From Bacteroidota bacterium (lineage in GTDB: Bacteria; Bacteroidota; Bacteroidia; Bacteroidales; CAIXZF01), in the NCBI GenBank assembly GCA_022709385.1, contig JAKLIX010000022.1, positions 1 to 64,000 of the forward strand: a DNA stretch of 64,000 nt, given 5' to 3'. Under the pieces are notes generated by a model that worked only from the letters and a program-made list of their open reading frames with translations, was not told the origin of the DNA and made no database searches. The translations under genes were made by a program, and so were the position numbers. Positions 27,087 through 36,273 of this stretch are shown here, piece by piece; positions within the stretch are counted from its first letter, which is position 1; each line of letters starts with the position of its first letter.

Positions 27087-27094
27087 CAAAGATA
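27087..27094 (-). promoter_or_regulatory. -7 box for porin gene
   Basis: On the minus strand TATCTTTG matches TAnnTTTG, about 33 bp before the start at 27054, with an upstream TTG at slightly short spacing. Confidence 0.5.
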
Positions 27095-27154
27095 AAGGGA
27101 ATCTTTCAGCAAGTGCCACATCCCGGAAGAGAATATCTCGGCGGGTGTCAGGGT

Positions 27155-27943
27155 TTAATCCGGTATAAATCCCAGCAAGCCGGCCCGTCGCGCATAACTG
27201 ATGGCGGCCTGGGTATTGGGAACATTCATCTTTTCAATAATCCGCTGCCTGTGTGTATTGACAGTATTCACACTAATAAACAGGCGGTCGGCAATCTGCT
27301 TGCTAACAAATCCCTTTGAAATCAAGTGCAATATCTCCGTTTCGCGTTTTGTAAGCAGGCTATCTTCGTCGGGATTGAAATCCCTGAAAGTGAAAATATC
27401 CCCGTTCTGCAGGTTGATCAGGCAGTTCCGGCATGGCCGGTCAAGATCCTGATCGGGTGAGATGTCGAGCAGGCAAAGCGTCAGCCAGGGATAGCCTGAA
27501 GGATCGAGTTCCATCACCATCTTCTGCTCTATCACCCTGACATATACCCCCCTGGCATTGAGCACCCTGTAATCTGAGATCAGTTTATGGGTTTTCATTT
27601 CTTCCCTGGAAGCCTCCAAACCATAGCGGAGAAAAACAATGCCTTCGCGCAGCAGCAGTCTCAAATCTTCAGGGTGAATTTTGCTGTCGAAGAAGGCATT
27701 TCCCTCATTTTCAGCCTGTGCTACATCGTAACCCAGCAGGCTTTCATACTTTCTTGATATGTATATATGTTCCTTCCTGTAAAGATCAAAGACAGTGACG
27801 GCACTGTGTTCCATCACATCGAGCATGCGCAGAAAGTGAAGATGGTGTTCAAACAGGGTATAATCCAGATCCTCCTCCCGGAAGGGAATGGAAGCCAGCA
27901 GTTCAAGGTATTGTCTGTATAAAAGGGAGATTTCTTCTTCCAT
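27155..27943 (-). CDS. PAS domain LuxR-type transcriptional regulator
   Basis: This 262-aa regulator has a PAS-like fold in the N-terminal two-thirds (HIYISRKYESLLGYD and IHPEDLRLLLREG, about 55-100). A LuxR HTH forms the C-terminal part (LLTKRETEILHLISKGFVSKQIADRLFIS, about 195-258). It likely senses a small molecule or redox cue. It is divergent from the TonB-dependent receptor gene, with 87 bp between starts, and may regulate it. Confidence 0.85.
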   Translation of the reverse strand: MEEEISLLYRQYLELLASIPFREEDLDYTLFEHHLHFLRMLDVMEHSAVTVFDLYRKEHIYISRKYESLLGYDVAQAENEGNAFFDSKIHPEDLRLLLREGIVFLRYGLEASREEMKTHKLISDYRVLNARGVYVRVIEQKMVMELDPSGYPWLTLCLLDISPDQDLDRPCRNCLINLQNGDIFTFRDFNPDEDSLLTKRETEILHLISKGFVSKQIADRLFISVNTVNTHRQRIIEKMNVPNTQAAISYARRAGLLGFIPD

Positions 27944-28030
27944 GAATATACTGATTTTTCAGTATTGGGGATCAGGATGGATGCGCTGACCTTTGCTGCG
28001 AAAATACAATCAAACCATAAAACGTGCACC

Positions 28031-30367
28031 ATGCGATCGATTTTCTTCATGTTTTTGTTAAGCGGGGCCTTATCATCATATTCCCAGAGAGCCACCCAGG
28101 TGATTCGAGGCCGGGTGTTGGATTCTGAAACGAGGGTTCCTTTACCCGGAGCCATTGTCCTCATTCCCGGGAGCGAGCCTTTACGCGGGGTATCGACGGA
28201 CGCTGAGGGTTTTTTCCGCATGGAAGGCATCCCTGTGGGGCGTTACAGCCTGGAAGCCCGCTACCTGGGTTATGAGTCAGTCATGGTGTTTGACCTGCAG
28301 CTGGTATCCGGTAAAGAAAGCGTGGTCGAGCTGTGTTTGAAACCGGTGGCAGTGCACACCGGTGGAGTGGAGATCAAAGCGCAGGGCAGCGGTTATGATG
28401 CCGTCAACAAGATGGCTATGTTGAGTGTTCGGCAGATCAGCATGGAAGAAGCGGGGCGATATGCCGGTGGTTTCGATGATCCTTCACGCCTTGCGGCCAC
28501 TTTCGCAGGAGTGGCCGGCAACCTGAGCAGCAATGGCATCGTCATCCGGGGAAATTCCCCGAGAGGTTTGCTGTGGCAGTTGGAGGGGGTACCGGTCAGC
28601 AACCCAAATCATTTTTCTGATGTCACCACATTCGGTGGCGGGGGTATTACCGCGCTCAGCAGCCAGATGATCAGCAATTCGGACTTTTTCACTGCCGCAT
28701 TCCCCGCCGAATACGGCAATGCTTTATCGGGGGTTTTCGACCTGAGGATACGGCAGGGAAACCATGAGAAGACAGAGACCACCGTCAAGGCCGGTACCAT
28801 TGGCCTGGATCTGGCGATGGAAGGGCCGTTCAGCAAAGGGAAACAATCCTCCTACCTTTTCAACTACCGCTACAGTACCCTTGCCCTGCTAGCGCCTTTG
28901 CTGCCGGAGCACGGGGGTTCGGTCCGATATCAGGATCTCTGCTGGAAAACCTTTACGCGGGTTGGCATTGCCGGCACCCTTAGCTTTTTTGGTCTTGGTT
29001 CCACCGACCGCAGCGGCAGCCTGGCGAAAGAGGACAGTTCAGACCAACATTACCCCGAAGACAGACAAAAAGCGACCTCCATTACTTCGGTGGGAGCCCT
29101 GGGACTGTCGTACAAACACATCCTGTCCGCTGCATCACTCCTCACTCTCAGTGTGAATGCCGCAGGTAATATGGTAGATTACACGGCCGACTGGTACCAG
29201 GAGAATGACTCCTATATTCCGGCTGAACGTGTAAATTACCATACATGGAGCCTGTTCTCCGCCACCAGCTTCAATCACCGCTTTTCTCCATCCCACAGCA
29301 TGAAAACGGGCGTACAGTTCCGGAGGATTTTTTATCGTGCCGGTCTGGGACATGCGGCTTATAATGAAAGTTTTGTCCAACTGGTCAGCAGAAGCGGTCA
29401 TGCTGATCTGATCCAGGTGTATGCCCAGTCTAAATACGAGCCTGGTAAACTGTGGCATCTGAATTTCGGCCTGTATTTCAGCCATTTCACCATGAACCGG
29501 CAATCCGGACTTGAACCCAGGGCCGGATTGTGCTGGAACTTACGCCCCGGGCAAAAGCTCAGCCTTGCTTACGGCCTGCACAGCCAGACGGAAATGTTGC
29601 CTGTTTACCTGGTAAACAAAAGTCTGCACGGCTCCATCACCCAACCCAACCGCAGGCTGCCTTTCTCTGCAGCCCATCATCTGGTGCTGGGTTGGGATAA
29701 AACACTGGATTCACATACGAACCTGAAAGCAGAGATCTACCACCAGGCACTCTTTCATATCCCAGTCATTTCCGGAAGCAGCTTCAGCATGATCAACCTC
29801 GAGCGTGACTGGTACCTCAACGAAGCATTCACACCGGACGGAAAGGGGAGGAATACCGGCATTGACCTCACGCTGGAGCGACACATGAACAAAGGGTATT
29901 ACTATCTGTTCACAGCATCGTTGTTTGATTCCAGGTACAGAGACGGAAACGGAGACTGGCGGAACACCCGCTACAACAAGCACTGGCTTTTCAATCTGCT
30001 GGGGGGAAAAGAGTGGCAGACAGGCCGTTCGGGGAATAACACCCTCGGGCTGAATGCCCGCATCAATTTCATGGGAGGCGACCGGATGACACCGGCGGAT
30101 CAGGCTGCCTCGCAAATCACAGGTGATGTGGTATACGATGAATCAAGGGCTTTTACCCGCAAAAAGCCCGATGTGTATTATGTTGACTTCACCCTGAACT
30201 TCACCAGGAACAAACCCGCATACAGCAGCACCTGGTCGGTACAGCTGATCAACCTGCTGGGTCAGAAAGAATATGCAGGATACCGCTATCATCTTCAAAA
30301 ACAGTCAGCGGAGATTTTCGCCGAAGTGACCATGGTACCCAATATATCCTGGAAAATAGCATTCTGA
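28031..30367 (+). CDS. TonB-dependent outer membrane receptor with carboxypeptidase-like domain
   Basis: From ATG 28031 the protein is 778 aa with signal peptide MRSIFFMFLLSGALSSYSQ; an upstream in-frame ATG at 27965 lacks a signal. A CarboxypepD_reg-like domain (about 25-110, VIRGRVLDSETRVPLPGA) precedes the plug (about 120-240, with RLAATFAGVAGN and GIVIRGNSP). A 22-strand-type barrel then runs to the end. Such receptors import nutrients or iron complexes; no SusD partner follows, so it is not a glycan Sus pair. The substrate is unknown. Confidence 0.88.
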   Translation: MRSIFFMFLLSGALSSYSQRATQVIRGRVLDSETRVPLPGAIVLIPGSEPLRGVSTDAEGFFRMEGIPVGRYSLEARYLGYESVMVFDLQLVSGKESVVELCLKPVAVHTGGVEIKAQGSGYDAVNKMAMLSVRQISMEEAGRYAGGFDDPSRLAATFAGVAGNLSSNGIVIRGNSPRGLLWQLEGVPVSNPNHFSDVTTFGGGGITALSSQMISNSDFFTAAFPAEYGNALSGVFDLRIRQGNHEKTETTVKAGTIGLDLAMEGPFSKGKQSSYLFNYRYSTLALLAPLLPEHGGSVRYQDLCWKTFTRVGIAGTLSFFGLGSTDRSGSLAKEDSSDQHYPEDRQKATSITSVGALGLSYKHILSAASLLTLSVNAAGNMVDYTADWYQENDSYIPAERVNYHTWSLFSATSFNHRFSPSHSMKTGVQFRRIFYRAGLGHAAYNESFVQLVSRSGHADLIQVYAQSKYEPGKLWHLNFGLYFSHFTMNRQSGLEPRAGLCWNLRPGQKLSLAYGLHSQTEMLPVYLVNKSLHGSITQPNRRLPFSAAHHLVLGWDKTLDSHTNLKAEIYHQALFHIPVISGSSFSMINLERDWYLNEAFTPDGKGRNTGIDLTLERHMNKGYYYLFTASLFDSRYRDGNGDWRNTRYNKHWLFNLLGGKEWQTGRSGNNTLGLNARINFMGGDRMTPADQAASQITGDVVYDESRAFTRKKPDVYYVDFTLNFTRNKPAYSSTWSVQLINLLGQKEYAGYRYHLQKQSAEIFAEVTMVPNISWKIAF

Positions 30368-30457
30368 GGGCATTCCTTCACGAGAAGCATTTGCCTGAGG
30401 GTAAGCGTAAGATCATTATTCAGTCGGAACGGCGTGGAAGTTATGAGGATTACCCTA

Positions 30458-31720
30458 CTACAGCAGTTGCAGGCGGTTGGCGTCCATCCTGATGAAGATG
30501 AACAGCATGATGGTGAAGGCGAAGAGGGAGGATCCACCGTAGCTGATGAAGGGCAGGGGGATGCCGATCACCGGTGCCAGGCCGATGGTCATCCCGATGT
30601 TCACCAGGAAGTGAAAGAAGAACACCGAAGCCACTCCATAGCCGTAAATGCGTGAAAAGGCTGATCGTTGTCGTTCCGCAATATTTAAAATCCTGATAAA
30701 CAAAATGATAAAGAGGGCAATGGTCAGCACTGATCCGATAAAGCCCCATTCCTCCCCGATGGTGCAAAAGATAAAATCGGTACTTTGCTCCGGAACAAAA
30801 TTATATTTGGTCTGGGTTCCCTGCAGGAAGCCCTTTCCAATGATCCTTCCCGAGCCGATGGCGATCTTTGACTGATTGACGTTATACCCGGCTCCTTTGA
30901 GATCCACCTCCTTGCCAATCAGCACATTGATACGCTCCTTATGGTGAACATCAAGCACATGATGGAAGGCAAAATCGACGGAATACACAAAACCCGCCAC
31001 CAGCAGGAACAAACCCAACAGGGAAACAATGTCGCGTCTGTTTTTCCTGATCTGCGAGAACCAGATCAATGCGATCAGGGCAAGGAAAGCGATGATGATC
31101 CATTTGTCGACCATCAGAGCGAGGATAAACAGAATGATCACCAGTCCGCCGATAATCAACACATTGCCTGACAACCCTTCGCGGTAGAGGACGATAATAA
31201 AAGCGGTGAATACCAGGGCCGAACCGGTATCGTCCTGCAGCAGGATCAGGATTACCGGCAGGCCGATGAGAAAAAAAGTCGTAATCCGGGTACGCAGATC
31301 CTCCATACGGATGTTCAGGCTGCTGAGATGGCGGGCAATGGCCAGGTTCACGGCAATCTTGGCGAATTCTGAAGGCTGCAGGTCAAATCCGCCCAGGTCG
31401 ATCCAGGATTTCGATCCGCTCACCTCCTTGCCGATGAACAGCACAAGGAAGAGGGACAGGATACTCAGGCCGTAGATAAAAAAAGCAAATGCGTTGAATA
31501 CTTTTGGTTCGGTCATCAGGATGATCAATGCCAGCAGGATGGACACCAGTATCCAGATCATCTGTTTTCCGTACCGCTGACTGAGATCAAATATGCTGTC
31601 GTGCTGCTCGTTGAACACGGCGGCGTAAATATTCATCCACCCGAAAAGCACCAGCAACAGGTAGATACCGACCGTGATCCAGTCAATATTTTTGAAAATA
31701 TTCCGCTCTTCTCTGACCAT
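30458..31720 (-). CDS. rodA: Rod shape-determining peptidoglycan polymerase RodA
   Basis: This is a 420-aa SEDS-family glycosyltransferase with about ten TM segments. VPEQSTDFIFCTIGEEWGF is the conserved SEDS loop, and PFISYGGSSL near the C-terminus is typical. It starts 5 bp after the PBP2 stop, so the two form the elongasome pair mrdA-mrdB. Upstream mreBCD genes are not in this window. Confidence 0.93.
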   Translation of the reverse strand: MVREERNIFKNIDWITVGIYLLLVLFGWMNIYAAVFNEQHDSIFDLSQRYGKQMIWILVSILLALIILMTEPKVFNAFAFFIYGLSILSLFLVLFIGKEVSGSKSWIDLGGFDLQPSEFAKIAVNLAIARHLSSLNIRMEDLRTRITTFFLIGLPVILILLQDDTGSALVFTAFIIVLYREGLSGNVLIIGGLVIILFILALMVDKWIIIAFLALIALIWFSQIRKNRRDIVSLLGLFLLVAGFVYSVDFAFHHVLDVHHKERINVLIGKEVDLKGAGYNVNQSKIAIGSGRIIGKGFLQGTQTKYNFVPEQSTDFIFCTIGEEWGFIGSVLTIALFIILFIRILNIAERQRSAFSRIYGYGVASVFFFHFLVNIGMTIGLAPVIGIPLPFISYGGSSLFAFTIMLFIFIRMDANRLQLL

Positions 31721-31725
31721 AGACT

Positions 31726-33540
31726 TCAGTTACTCAGGAGATTACCTTCTATCATCCTGGTTTCCACATCCTTGCGTTTGATCTCTTTCATCAGGTATTT
31801 TTCTATCATTAAAAAGGCGATGGGAGCGGCCCAGGTAGCTCCAAAGCCGGCATTTTCGACGATCACGGAAATGGCAATCTTCGGATTATCCTTGGGTGCG
31901 AAAGCAATGAAGATGGAGTGGTCTTTCCCGTGCGGATTCTGTGCGGTACCGGTCTTACCGCAAATAGGAATGGAATCCATCTTATAATAATGGGCTGTAC
32001 CGGCTTCCACAACCTGGTACATTCCTTCCACCACTGTTTCAAAATGCCTTCGGCTGATGGGGATGCTATGCTTTTGCTGAAATTTTTCCTGCCTGTCGTC
32101 CTGTTTTCCGACGGCACGGATAATATGAGGTGTACAGTAATAGCCCCTGTTGGCGATGGTAGCCGCAAGGTTGGCCAGTTGCAGCGGCGTGGTGAGGATT
32201 TCTCCCTGCCCGATCGACAAAGATACGATGGTGAGGAAACGCCAGCGATTTTTACCGTAAATATTATCGAAATATTCGTTTTTTGGGATAAAGCCGCTGA
32301 CCAGGTTAGGAATGTCACTGTCGAAGGCACTTCCGAAGCCAAGACTGCAGGTCATTTCTCTCCATTTTGCGTAACCCGCGGCCTGGTTAGGCAAGGACCT
32401 GTTGTCGAGGATGGTTCGAAAGACATTACAGTAATAGGCATTACAGGATTGTGCGATGGATTGTATCAGGTCGAGGGGGCCGGCATGGGCATGACAGCCC
32501 ACATGGATAGGACCCGAGGAATAACCCATGGCGCAACCATAGCGGGTTTGGAGATTCAGAACGCCTTCCTCCAGACCGATGAGGGCATGTACCAGTTTAA
32601 AGGTGGAGCCGGGCGGGTATTGAGCCTGTAAGGCTCTGTTGAACAATGGCTTAAGGCTATCCTTCGCCAGGATGTTATAATTATAGCTGCGGACGCGTCC
32701 GACCAGCAGGTTGGGGTCGTATCCGGGGCTGGTGACCAGGGCCAGTATCTCGCCGCTTTCAGGTTCGATGGCCACCACCGATCCCCTTTTATTGGTCATG
32801 AGCAGTTCCCCGTACTCCTGCAGCTTCATATCCAGAGAAGCATAGAGGTTCTTCCCCATCACCGCGATGGTATCGTACTTTCCATCCTGAAAGCTGCCCT
32901 GGTCTCTGTTGAACACGTCCACCATGATGATCCTCGATCCTTTGATCCCGCGCAGGGCTTCCTCATAGGATTTCTCAATACCGCTGATACCGATATAGTC
33001 GCCCGGTTTATAATAGGGATTAACCTCACAGATGCGCGGGCTCACCTCTCCCACATAGCCCATGGTATGGGCGGCGATGGGTCTGACATATTTCCTGAGG
33101 GTACGCGGCTGTACGTAAAAGCCGGGAAATTTATAGAGTTTCTCTTCCAGGAAACCATATGCTTCCTTGGATATCTGCTTTTCAAAGACCGACGGACGAT
33201 ACAGGGAGTATTCCCTGATTTTCTTCATCCTTTCCCTGAAGGTCTCATAATCTATCCCAATGAGTCCGCACAACTCGAGGGTATCGAAATTTCTGGCCTG
33301 CCTGGGGATAACCATCAGGTCGTAGGTAGCCTCGTTATACACCAGCAATTCGCCGCCGCGGTCGTAGATCAGTCCGCGGGCCGGGTATTGTGTAATATGC
33401 CTCAGCACATTGTTGTTGGCGGAGAAGTAGTAGCTGCGGTCGACAATCTGCAGCCAGAACAAGCGCAATACAAAGATCACCCCGGCAATGATGAAAATCA
33501 TGCTGATGACATACTTCCTCTTGTTCAGCGCTTTCTGCAC
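31726..33540 (-). CDS. mrdA: Penicillin-binding protein 2
   Basis: This is the elongation-specific transpeptidase. The 604-aa protein has an N-terminal anchor helix (about 10-30), a PBP dimer domain (about 50-220) and a transpeptidase domain. Active-site motifs are STFK 312-315, SCN 365-367 and KTG 529-531. RodA follows immediately. The gene begins 10 bp beyond a strong intrinsic terminator (33551-33577) that ends the upstream small gene, so it must be driven from within or by readthrough. Confidence 0.93.
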   Translation of the reverse strand: MQKALNKRKYVISMIFIIAGVIFVLRLFWLQIVDRSYYFSANNNVLRHITQYPARGLIYDRGGELLVYNEATYDLMVIPRQARNFDTLELCGLIGIDYETFRERMKKIREYSLYRPSVFEKQISKEAYGFLEEKLYKFPGFYVQPRTLRKYVRPIAAHTMGYVGEVSPRICEVNPYYKPGDYIGISGIEKSYEEALRGIKGSRIIMVDVFNRDQGSFQDGKYDTIAVMGKNLYASLDMKLQEYGELLMTNKRGSVVAIEPESGEILALVTSPGYDPNLLVGRVRSYNYNILAKDSLKPLFNRALQAQYPPGSTFKLVHALIGLEEGVLNLQTRYGCAMGYSSGPIHVGCHAHAGPLDLIQSIAQSCNAYYCNVFRTILDNRSLPNQAAGYAKWREMTCSLGFGSAFDSDIPNLVSGFIPKNEYFDNIYGKNRWRFLTIVSLSIGQGEILTTPLQLANLAATIANRGYYCTPHIIRAVGKQDDRQEKFQQKHSIPISRRHFETVVEGMYQVVEAGTAHYYKMDSIPICGKTGTAQNPHGKDHSIFIAFAPKDNPKIAISVIVENAGFGATWAAPIAFLMIEKYLMKEIKRKDVETRMIEGNLLSN

Positions 33541-33550
33541 GGGAATGAAT

Positions 33551-33577
33551 AAAAAAAGGGGGGAATGATTCCCCCCG
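33551..33577 (-). terminator. Intrinsic terminator of the MORN-repeat gene
   Basis: On the minus strand an eight-pair stem (GGGGGGAA / TTCCCCCC around TGA) is followed by seven T residues. It lies 50 bp past the stop at 33627 and only 10 bp before the PBP2 start. Confidence 0.85.
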
Positions 33578-33626
33578 TAAAATTAGTGACAATTCAGATG
33601 AGCCTGCAGGCCTGTCCGGTATTTGC

Positions 33627-34085
33627 CTAATATTTCTTTTCCATGGTCATTTTCCCGTTTTCATCCCACATATACCAGGTCCCTTTCTTTTCACCCCTTT
33701 CATAATACATTTCGTAGCGTTTCACTCCATTATCATCCCACACATACCAAAAGCCGTCCTTTTTATCGTTCTTATACCCGGCTTCCGCCGTTTTCACACC
33801 CTCACTGTTCCAGGTGATCCAGGTGCCGTCCTTCATGCCTTTTTTAAATGACCTTTGTTCCCTATGCTTACCGTCGGCGAAGAAAAGGGTGGTGATCCCG
33901 TCTTCAAGGCCGTTGACAATTGACCTTTCAGCCAATTTCAAACCCTGTTCATCCGTCTCCGTGTAAACACCCGTAAACTCTTTTCCATTCAGGTAATACA
34001 GCCCGTCTTCCCCGAGTTCGGCCTTTTGGGCTGAGACTGAAAGGGAAAAACAAAGCAGAAGGGACAACACAATAATCTTACGCAT
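33627..34085 (-). CDS. Exported MORN-repeat (YwqK-like) protein
   Basis: This small protein has a signal peptide (MRKIIVLSLLLCFSLSVSAQ) and about five MORN-like repeats (for example KKGMKDGTWITWNSEG, KNDKKDGFWYVWDDNG, ERGEKKGTWYMWDENG). The family is often called YwqK antitoxin-like, though that role is unproven and no toxin gene is adjacent. The ATG at 34085 was chosen because the upstream ATG (34106) lies inside the predicted promoter box. Likely periplasmic. Confidence 0.75.
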   Translation of the reverse strand: MRKIIVLSLLLCFSLSVSAQKAELGEDGLYYLNGKEFTGVYTETDEQGLKLAERSIVNGLEDGITTLFFADGKHREQRSFKKGMKDGTWITWNSEGVKTAEAGYKNDKKDGFWYVWDDNGVKRYEMYYERGEKKGTWYMWDENGKMTMEKKY

Positions 34086-34103
34086 TGGGAGTGATTTAAA
34101 GTA

Positions 34104-34111
34104 CAAAAATA
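34104..34111 (-). promoter_or_regulatory. -7 box for MORN-repeat gene
   Basis: TATTTTTG on the minus strand matches TAnnTTTG and ends 18 bp before the ATG at 34085, which supports that start over the one at 34106. Confidence 0.5.
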
Positions 34112-34132
34112 AAAAAAACGGGCTGCATGGTC

Positions 34133-34165
34133 AAAAAAAAAGACAAACCAGATTGCGGTTTGCCT
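34133..34165 (-). terminator. Intrinsic terminator after carboxypeptidase-like gene
   Basis: On the minus strand a nine-pair stem (AGGCAAACC / GGTTTGTCT, one G-U) with a 7-base loop is followed by a run of eight or more T. It lies 23 bp beyond the stop at 34188. Confidence 0.75.
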
Positions 34166-34187
34166 TTGAAGCGAAAGAAGTCCGGTT

Positions 34188-34538
34188 TTACCTTCCTACG
34201 GTTTCAATCCGGATTTTCAGTTCGGTAGGACCGGGAACTGCCTGTACCTTTTCAGCCTTCTCCCTGTAAGAGATCATCGAGGTGGTAATTTCATATTCGC
34301 CCGGAACCAGACCGGAAAAGCTGAAATTGCCGTCCAGGTCGGTATATGTTTTCAGATTGGTACCCTGAATCTGTACTTCGACGCCGGCCAGCGATTCGCT
34401 GGTCAGATAGTCGAGTACTTTTCCGCTGATGGATGATTTCAGGGTGTTGTTATTGCTTTCCTTTTCATTACCGGCAGTCAGCAAACCGGAACCGATGAAG
34501 AGCATGACGGCCAGAAAGGAGAAAATTGCTTTTTTCAT
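34188..34538 (-). CDS. Small exported carboxypeptidase-regulatory-like domain protein
   Basis: This 116-aa protein (ATG at 34538) has signal peptide MKKAIFSFLAVMLFIGSGLLTAG. A single CarboxypepD_reg-like beta-sandwich follows (about 38-105, with ISGKVLDYLTSESLAGVEVQI and TYTDLDGNFSFSGLVPGEYEI). The same fold heads many TonB receptors; alone, it may be a structural envelope protein. A TATCTTTG box 22 bp upstream supports the chosen start. Confidence 0.8.
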   Translation of the reverse strand: MKKAIFSFLAVMLFIGSGLLTAGNEKESNNNTLKSSISGKVLDYLTSESLAGVEVQIQGTNLKTYTDLDGNFSFSGLVPGEYEITTSMISYREKAEKVQAVPGPTELKIRIETVGR

Positions 34539-34559
34539 ATGGCTTTGAAATTGATGATG

Positions 34560-34567
34560 CAAAGATA
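34560..34567 (-). promoter_or_regulatory. -7 box for carboxypeptidase-like gene
   Basis: TATCTTTG on the minus strand fits TAnnTTTG; the ATG at 34538 is 22 bp downstream, leaving a leader of roughly 15 bases. Confidence 0.5.
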
Positions 34568-34665
34568 CGGCAGGCTGAAAGCCACAGCGCAAAAGCCCAT
34601 TTAAGCTTTTATTATCTTTATGTTAAGCCAATGTTAAGCATAGACCTTTCCGGGAAACCGGCTGC

Positions 34666-35220
34666 TCAGCGCTTTTTAACGACGATATCGGGCGTAAGGA
34701 TGTTGTTGCTGACATTCAGCGCCCTGTCGCAGATACCGGCTTCGAAAGCGATGGTGTCGAAGGAAGACAGGGGGTTGTTAATGTATAGTTCGATCGCTAT
34801 TTCACCCTTGATCGGCTTGGTACTGCCTGAATTGGAGAGGGGGGGGATACGCGAATTATTGGTAAACGGGAGATCGATCTTCTTCAGTATGCCATGCTGT
34901 CTTTCGTAGTATGTGATAAAGAAATTATAATACCACTGGCTTCCGATATTAAACGGGGGCAGGGTGTCGCCCTGGGTCAGCCCGATATCGCCGTCTCCGT
35001 CGGTAAAACTGATTTTCAGTATTCCTTTGTTATCGACACCCGTGGCATTTTGTATTTTTGTGAAGCTGACGAACTGAATGGCGGGCGTATCGGGAAACTT
35101 GTCCTTCTTCAGGCAGGAAACAGACAGCATGAGTAAGGCAGTAAGCAGCAAACCGGCGAGGAGCATCCTCCGTTTGTTCCTGTTATCAGAAAGAGTCAGG
35201 GCAGCAATGATGTTTTTCAC
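34666..35220 (-). CDS. Hypothetical lipoprotein
   Basis: This 184-aa protein has a lipoprotein signal (KRRMLLAGLLLTALLMLSVSC, lipidated Cys36). The acidic loop FTDGDGDIG at about 70-78 recurs in Bacteroidetes lipoproteins. The rest is beta-rich with no recognised domain. Start is GTG at 35220; the internal ATG (35166) would lose the basic KRR needed by the signal peptide. It is divergent from the LuxE-like gene, with 17 bp between starts. Confidence 0.65.
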   Translation of the reverse strand: MKNIIAALTLSDNRNKRRMLLAGLLLTALLMLSVSCLKKDKFPDTPAIQFVSFTKIQNATGVDNKGILKISFTDGDGDIGLTQGDTLPPFNIGSQWYYNFFITYYERQHGILKKIDLPFTNNSRIPPLSNSGSTKPIKGEIAIELYINNPLSSFDTIAFEAGICDRALNVSNNILTPDIVVKKR

Positions 35221-35237
35221 AGTGTAAAATTACAAAA

Positions 35238-36227
35238 ATGTTTGGGCATCTTCCGGAATATGAAGCGATTTTCAGTATCAGGGGAGAACCGGAGTTTAAC
35301 GATCTGGCGCTTGAAATATTTCATTATCAGTATCATCACACTGAAGTTTACGGACGTTTCTGCAGGGCGCTCGGCCGGAAGCCGGGAGAAATCAGACATT
35401 ACAGCGACATTCCTTTTCTGCCGGTTGAATTCTTCAGGACGGAAAGGGTGATTGCCAGGGGACGGGAAGTCAGGCAGGTATTTTACAGCAGCGGGACAGG
35501 CACAGGCCTTCGCAGCATGCATCACCTGGCCGATCCGGCTTTATATGAGATGAGTTTCAGCAAAGGATTCAGGTTATTTTACGGCGACCCGCAGGACTGT
35601 ATCATCCTTGCGCTGCTACCGTCATACATGGAACAACAACATTCCTCCCTCGTGTACATGACCGGAAGCCTGATCAGGCAGACAGGTCATCCTGCTTCAG
35701 GGTTTTACCACCATGATCCCGGGGCTCTGGCCGGAATCATCAGGGAATATGCCACCAGCCCAAGGAAACTGCTGCTGATCGGGGTAAGCTATGCCCTGCT
35801 GGATTTCGTTGCTGAACACCGTTTCAGTATCCCCGGTTTGATTGTTATGGAAACCGGAGGCATGAAAGGACGTCATAAGGAAATCACCAGGGAAGAGCTG
35901 CACGGGATGCTGTGCGCCGGATTCGGGGTGGAGGCCGTACATTCGGAATATGGCATGACCGAATTGTTGTCGCAGGCATATTCCAAAGGTCATGGACTTT
36001 TCCATTCCCCTCCCTGGATGAAGGTGATGATCCGCGACCGTGACGATCCCCTCAGCTGGGTCAAGGAAAGGGAAAGCGGAGGGATCAGCATTGTAGACCT
36101 GGCCAATTTGCATTCCTGCTCTTTTATTGCCACCCAAGATCTGGGCCGATTAAGGGAAGACGGCTTTGAGGTGCTGGGACGATTCGATCACAGCGACGCG
36201 AGGGGATGCAACCTGATGTTACCCTGA
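35238..36227 (+). CDS. LuxE-like acyl-protein synthetase / acyltransferase
   Basis: This 329-aa protein resembles the LuxE/ANL adenylating group. YSSGTGTGLRSMHHL (about 88-102) corresponds to the phosphate-binding Ser/Thr/Gly loop. IVMETGGMKGRHKEITREEL and HSEYGMTELLSQAYS (about 235-250) match the core acyl-adenylate motifs. Members of this group activate carboxylic acids. No luxC-type reductase is present, so the substrate is unknown. The stop codon lies inside the stem of an intrinsic terminator. Confidence 0.75.
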   Translation: MFGHLPEYEAIFSIRGEPEFNDLALEIFHYQYHHTEVYGRFCRALGRKPGEIRHYSDIPFLPVEFFRTERVIARGREVRQVFYSSGTGTGLRSMHHLADPALYEMSFSKGFRLFYGDPQDCIILALLPSYMEQQHSSLVYMTGSLIRQTGHPASGFYHHDPGALAGIIREYATSPRKLLLIGVSYALLDFVAEHRFSIPGLIVMETGGMKGRHKEITREELHGMLCAGFGVEAVHSEYGMTELLSQAYSKGHGLFHSPPWMKVMIRDRDDPLSWVKERESGGISIVDLANLHSCSFIATQDLGRLREDGFEVLGRFDHSDARGCNLMLP

Positions 36228-36241
36228 TGGCAGGGTTTTTT
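36221..36241 (+). terminator. Intrinsic terminator overlapping stop codon
   Basis: ACCCTG-ATGG-CAGGGT forms a perfect 6-bp stem, with the T run TTTTTT beginning at its last base. The TGA of the upstream gene (36225-36227) sits within the stem-loop. Confidence 0.75.
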
Positions 36242-36273
36242 ATATCTTTCGCCCGGAATAAGCAACAGACGAT

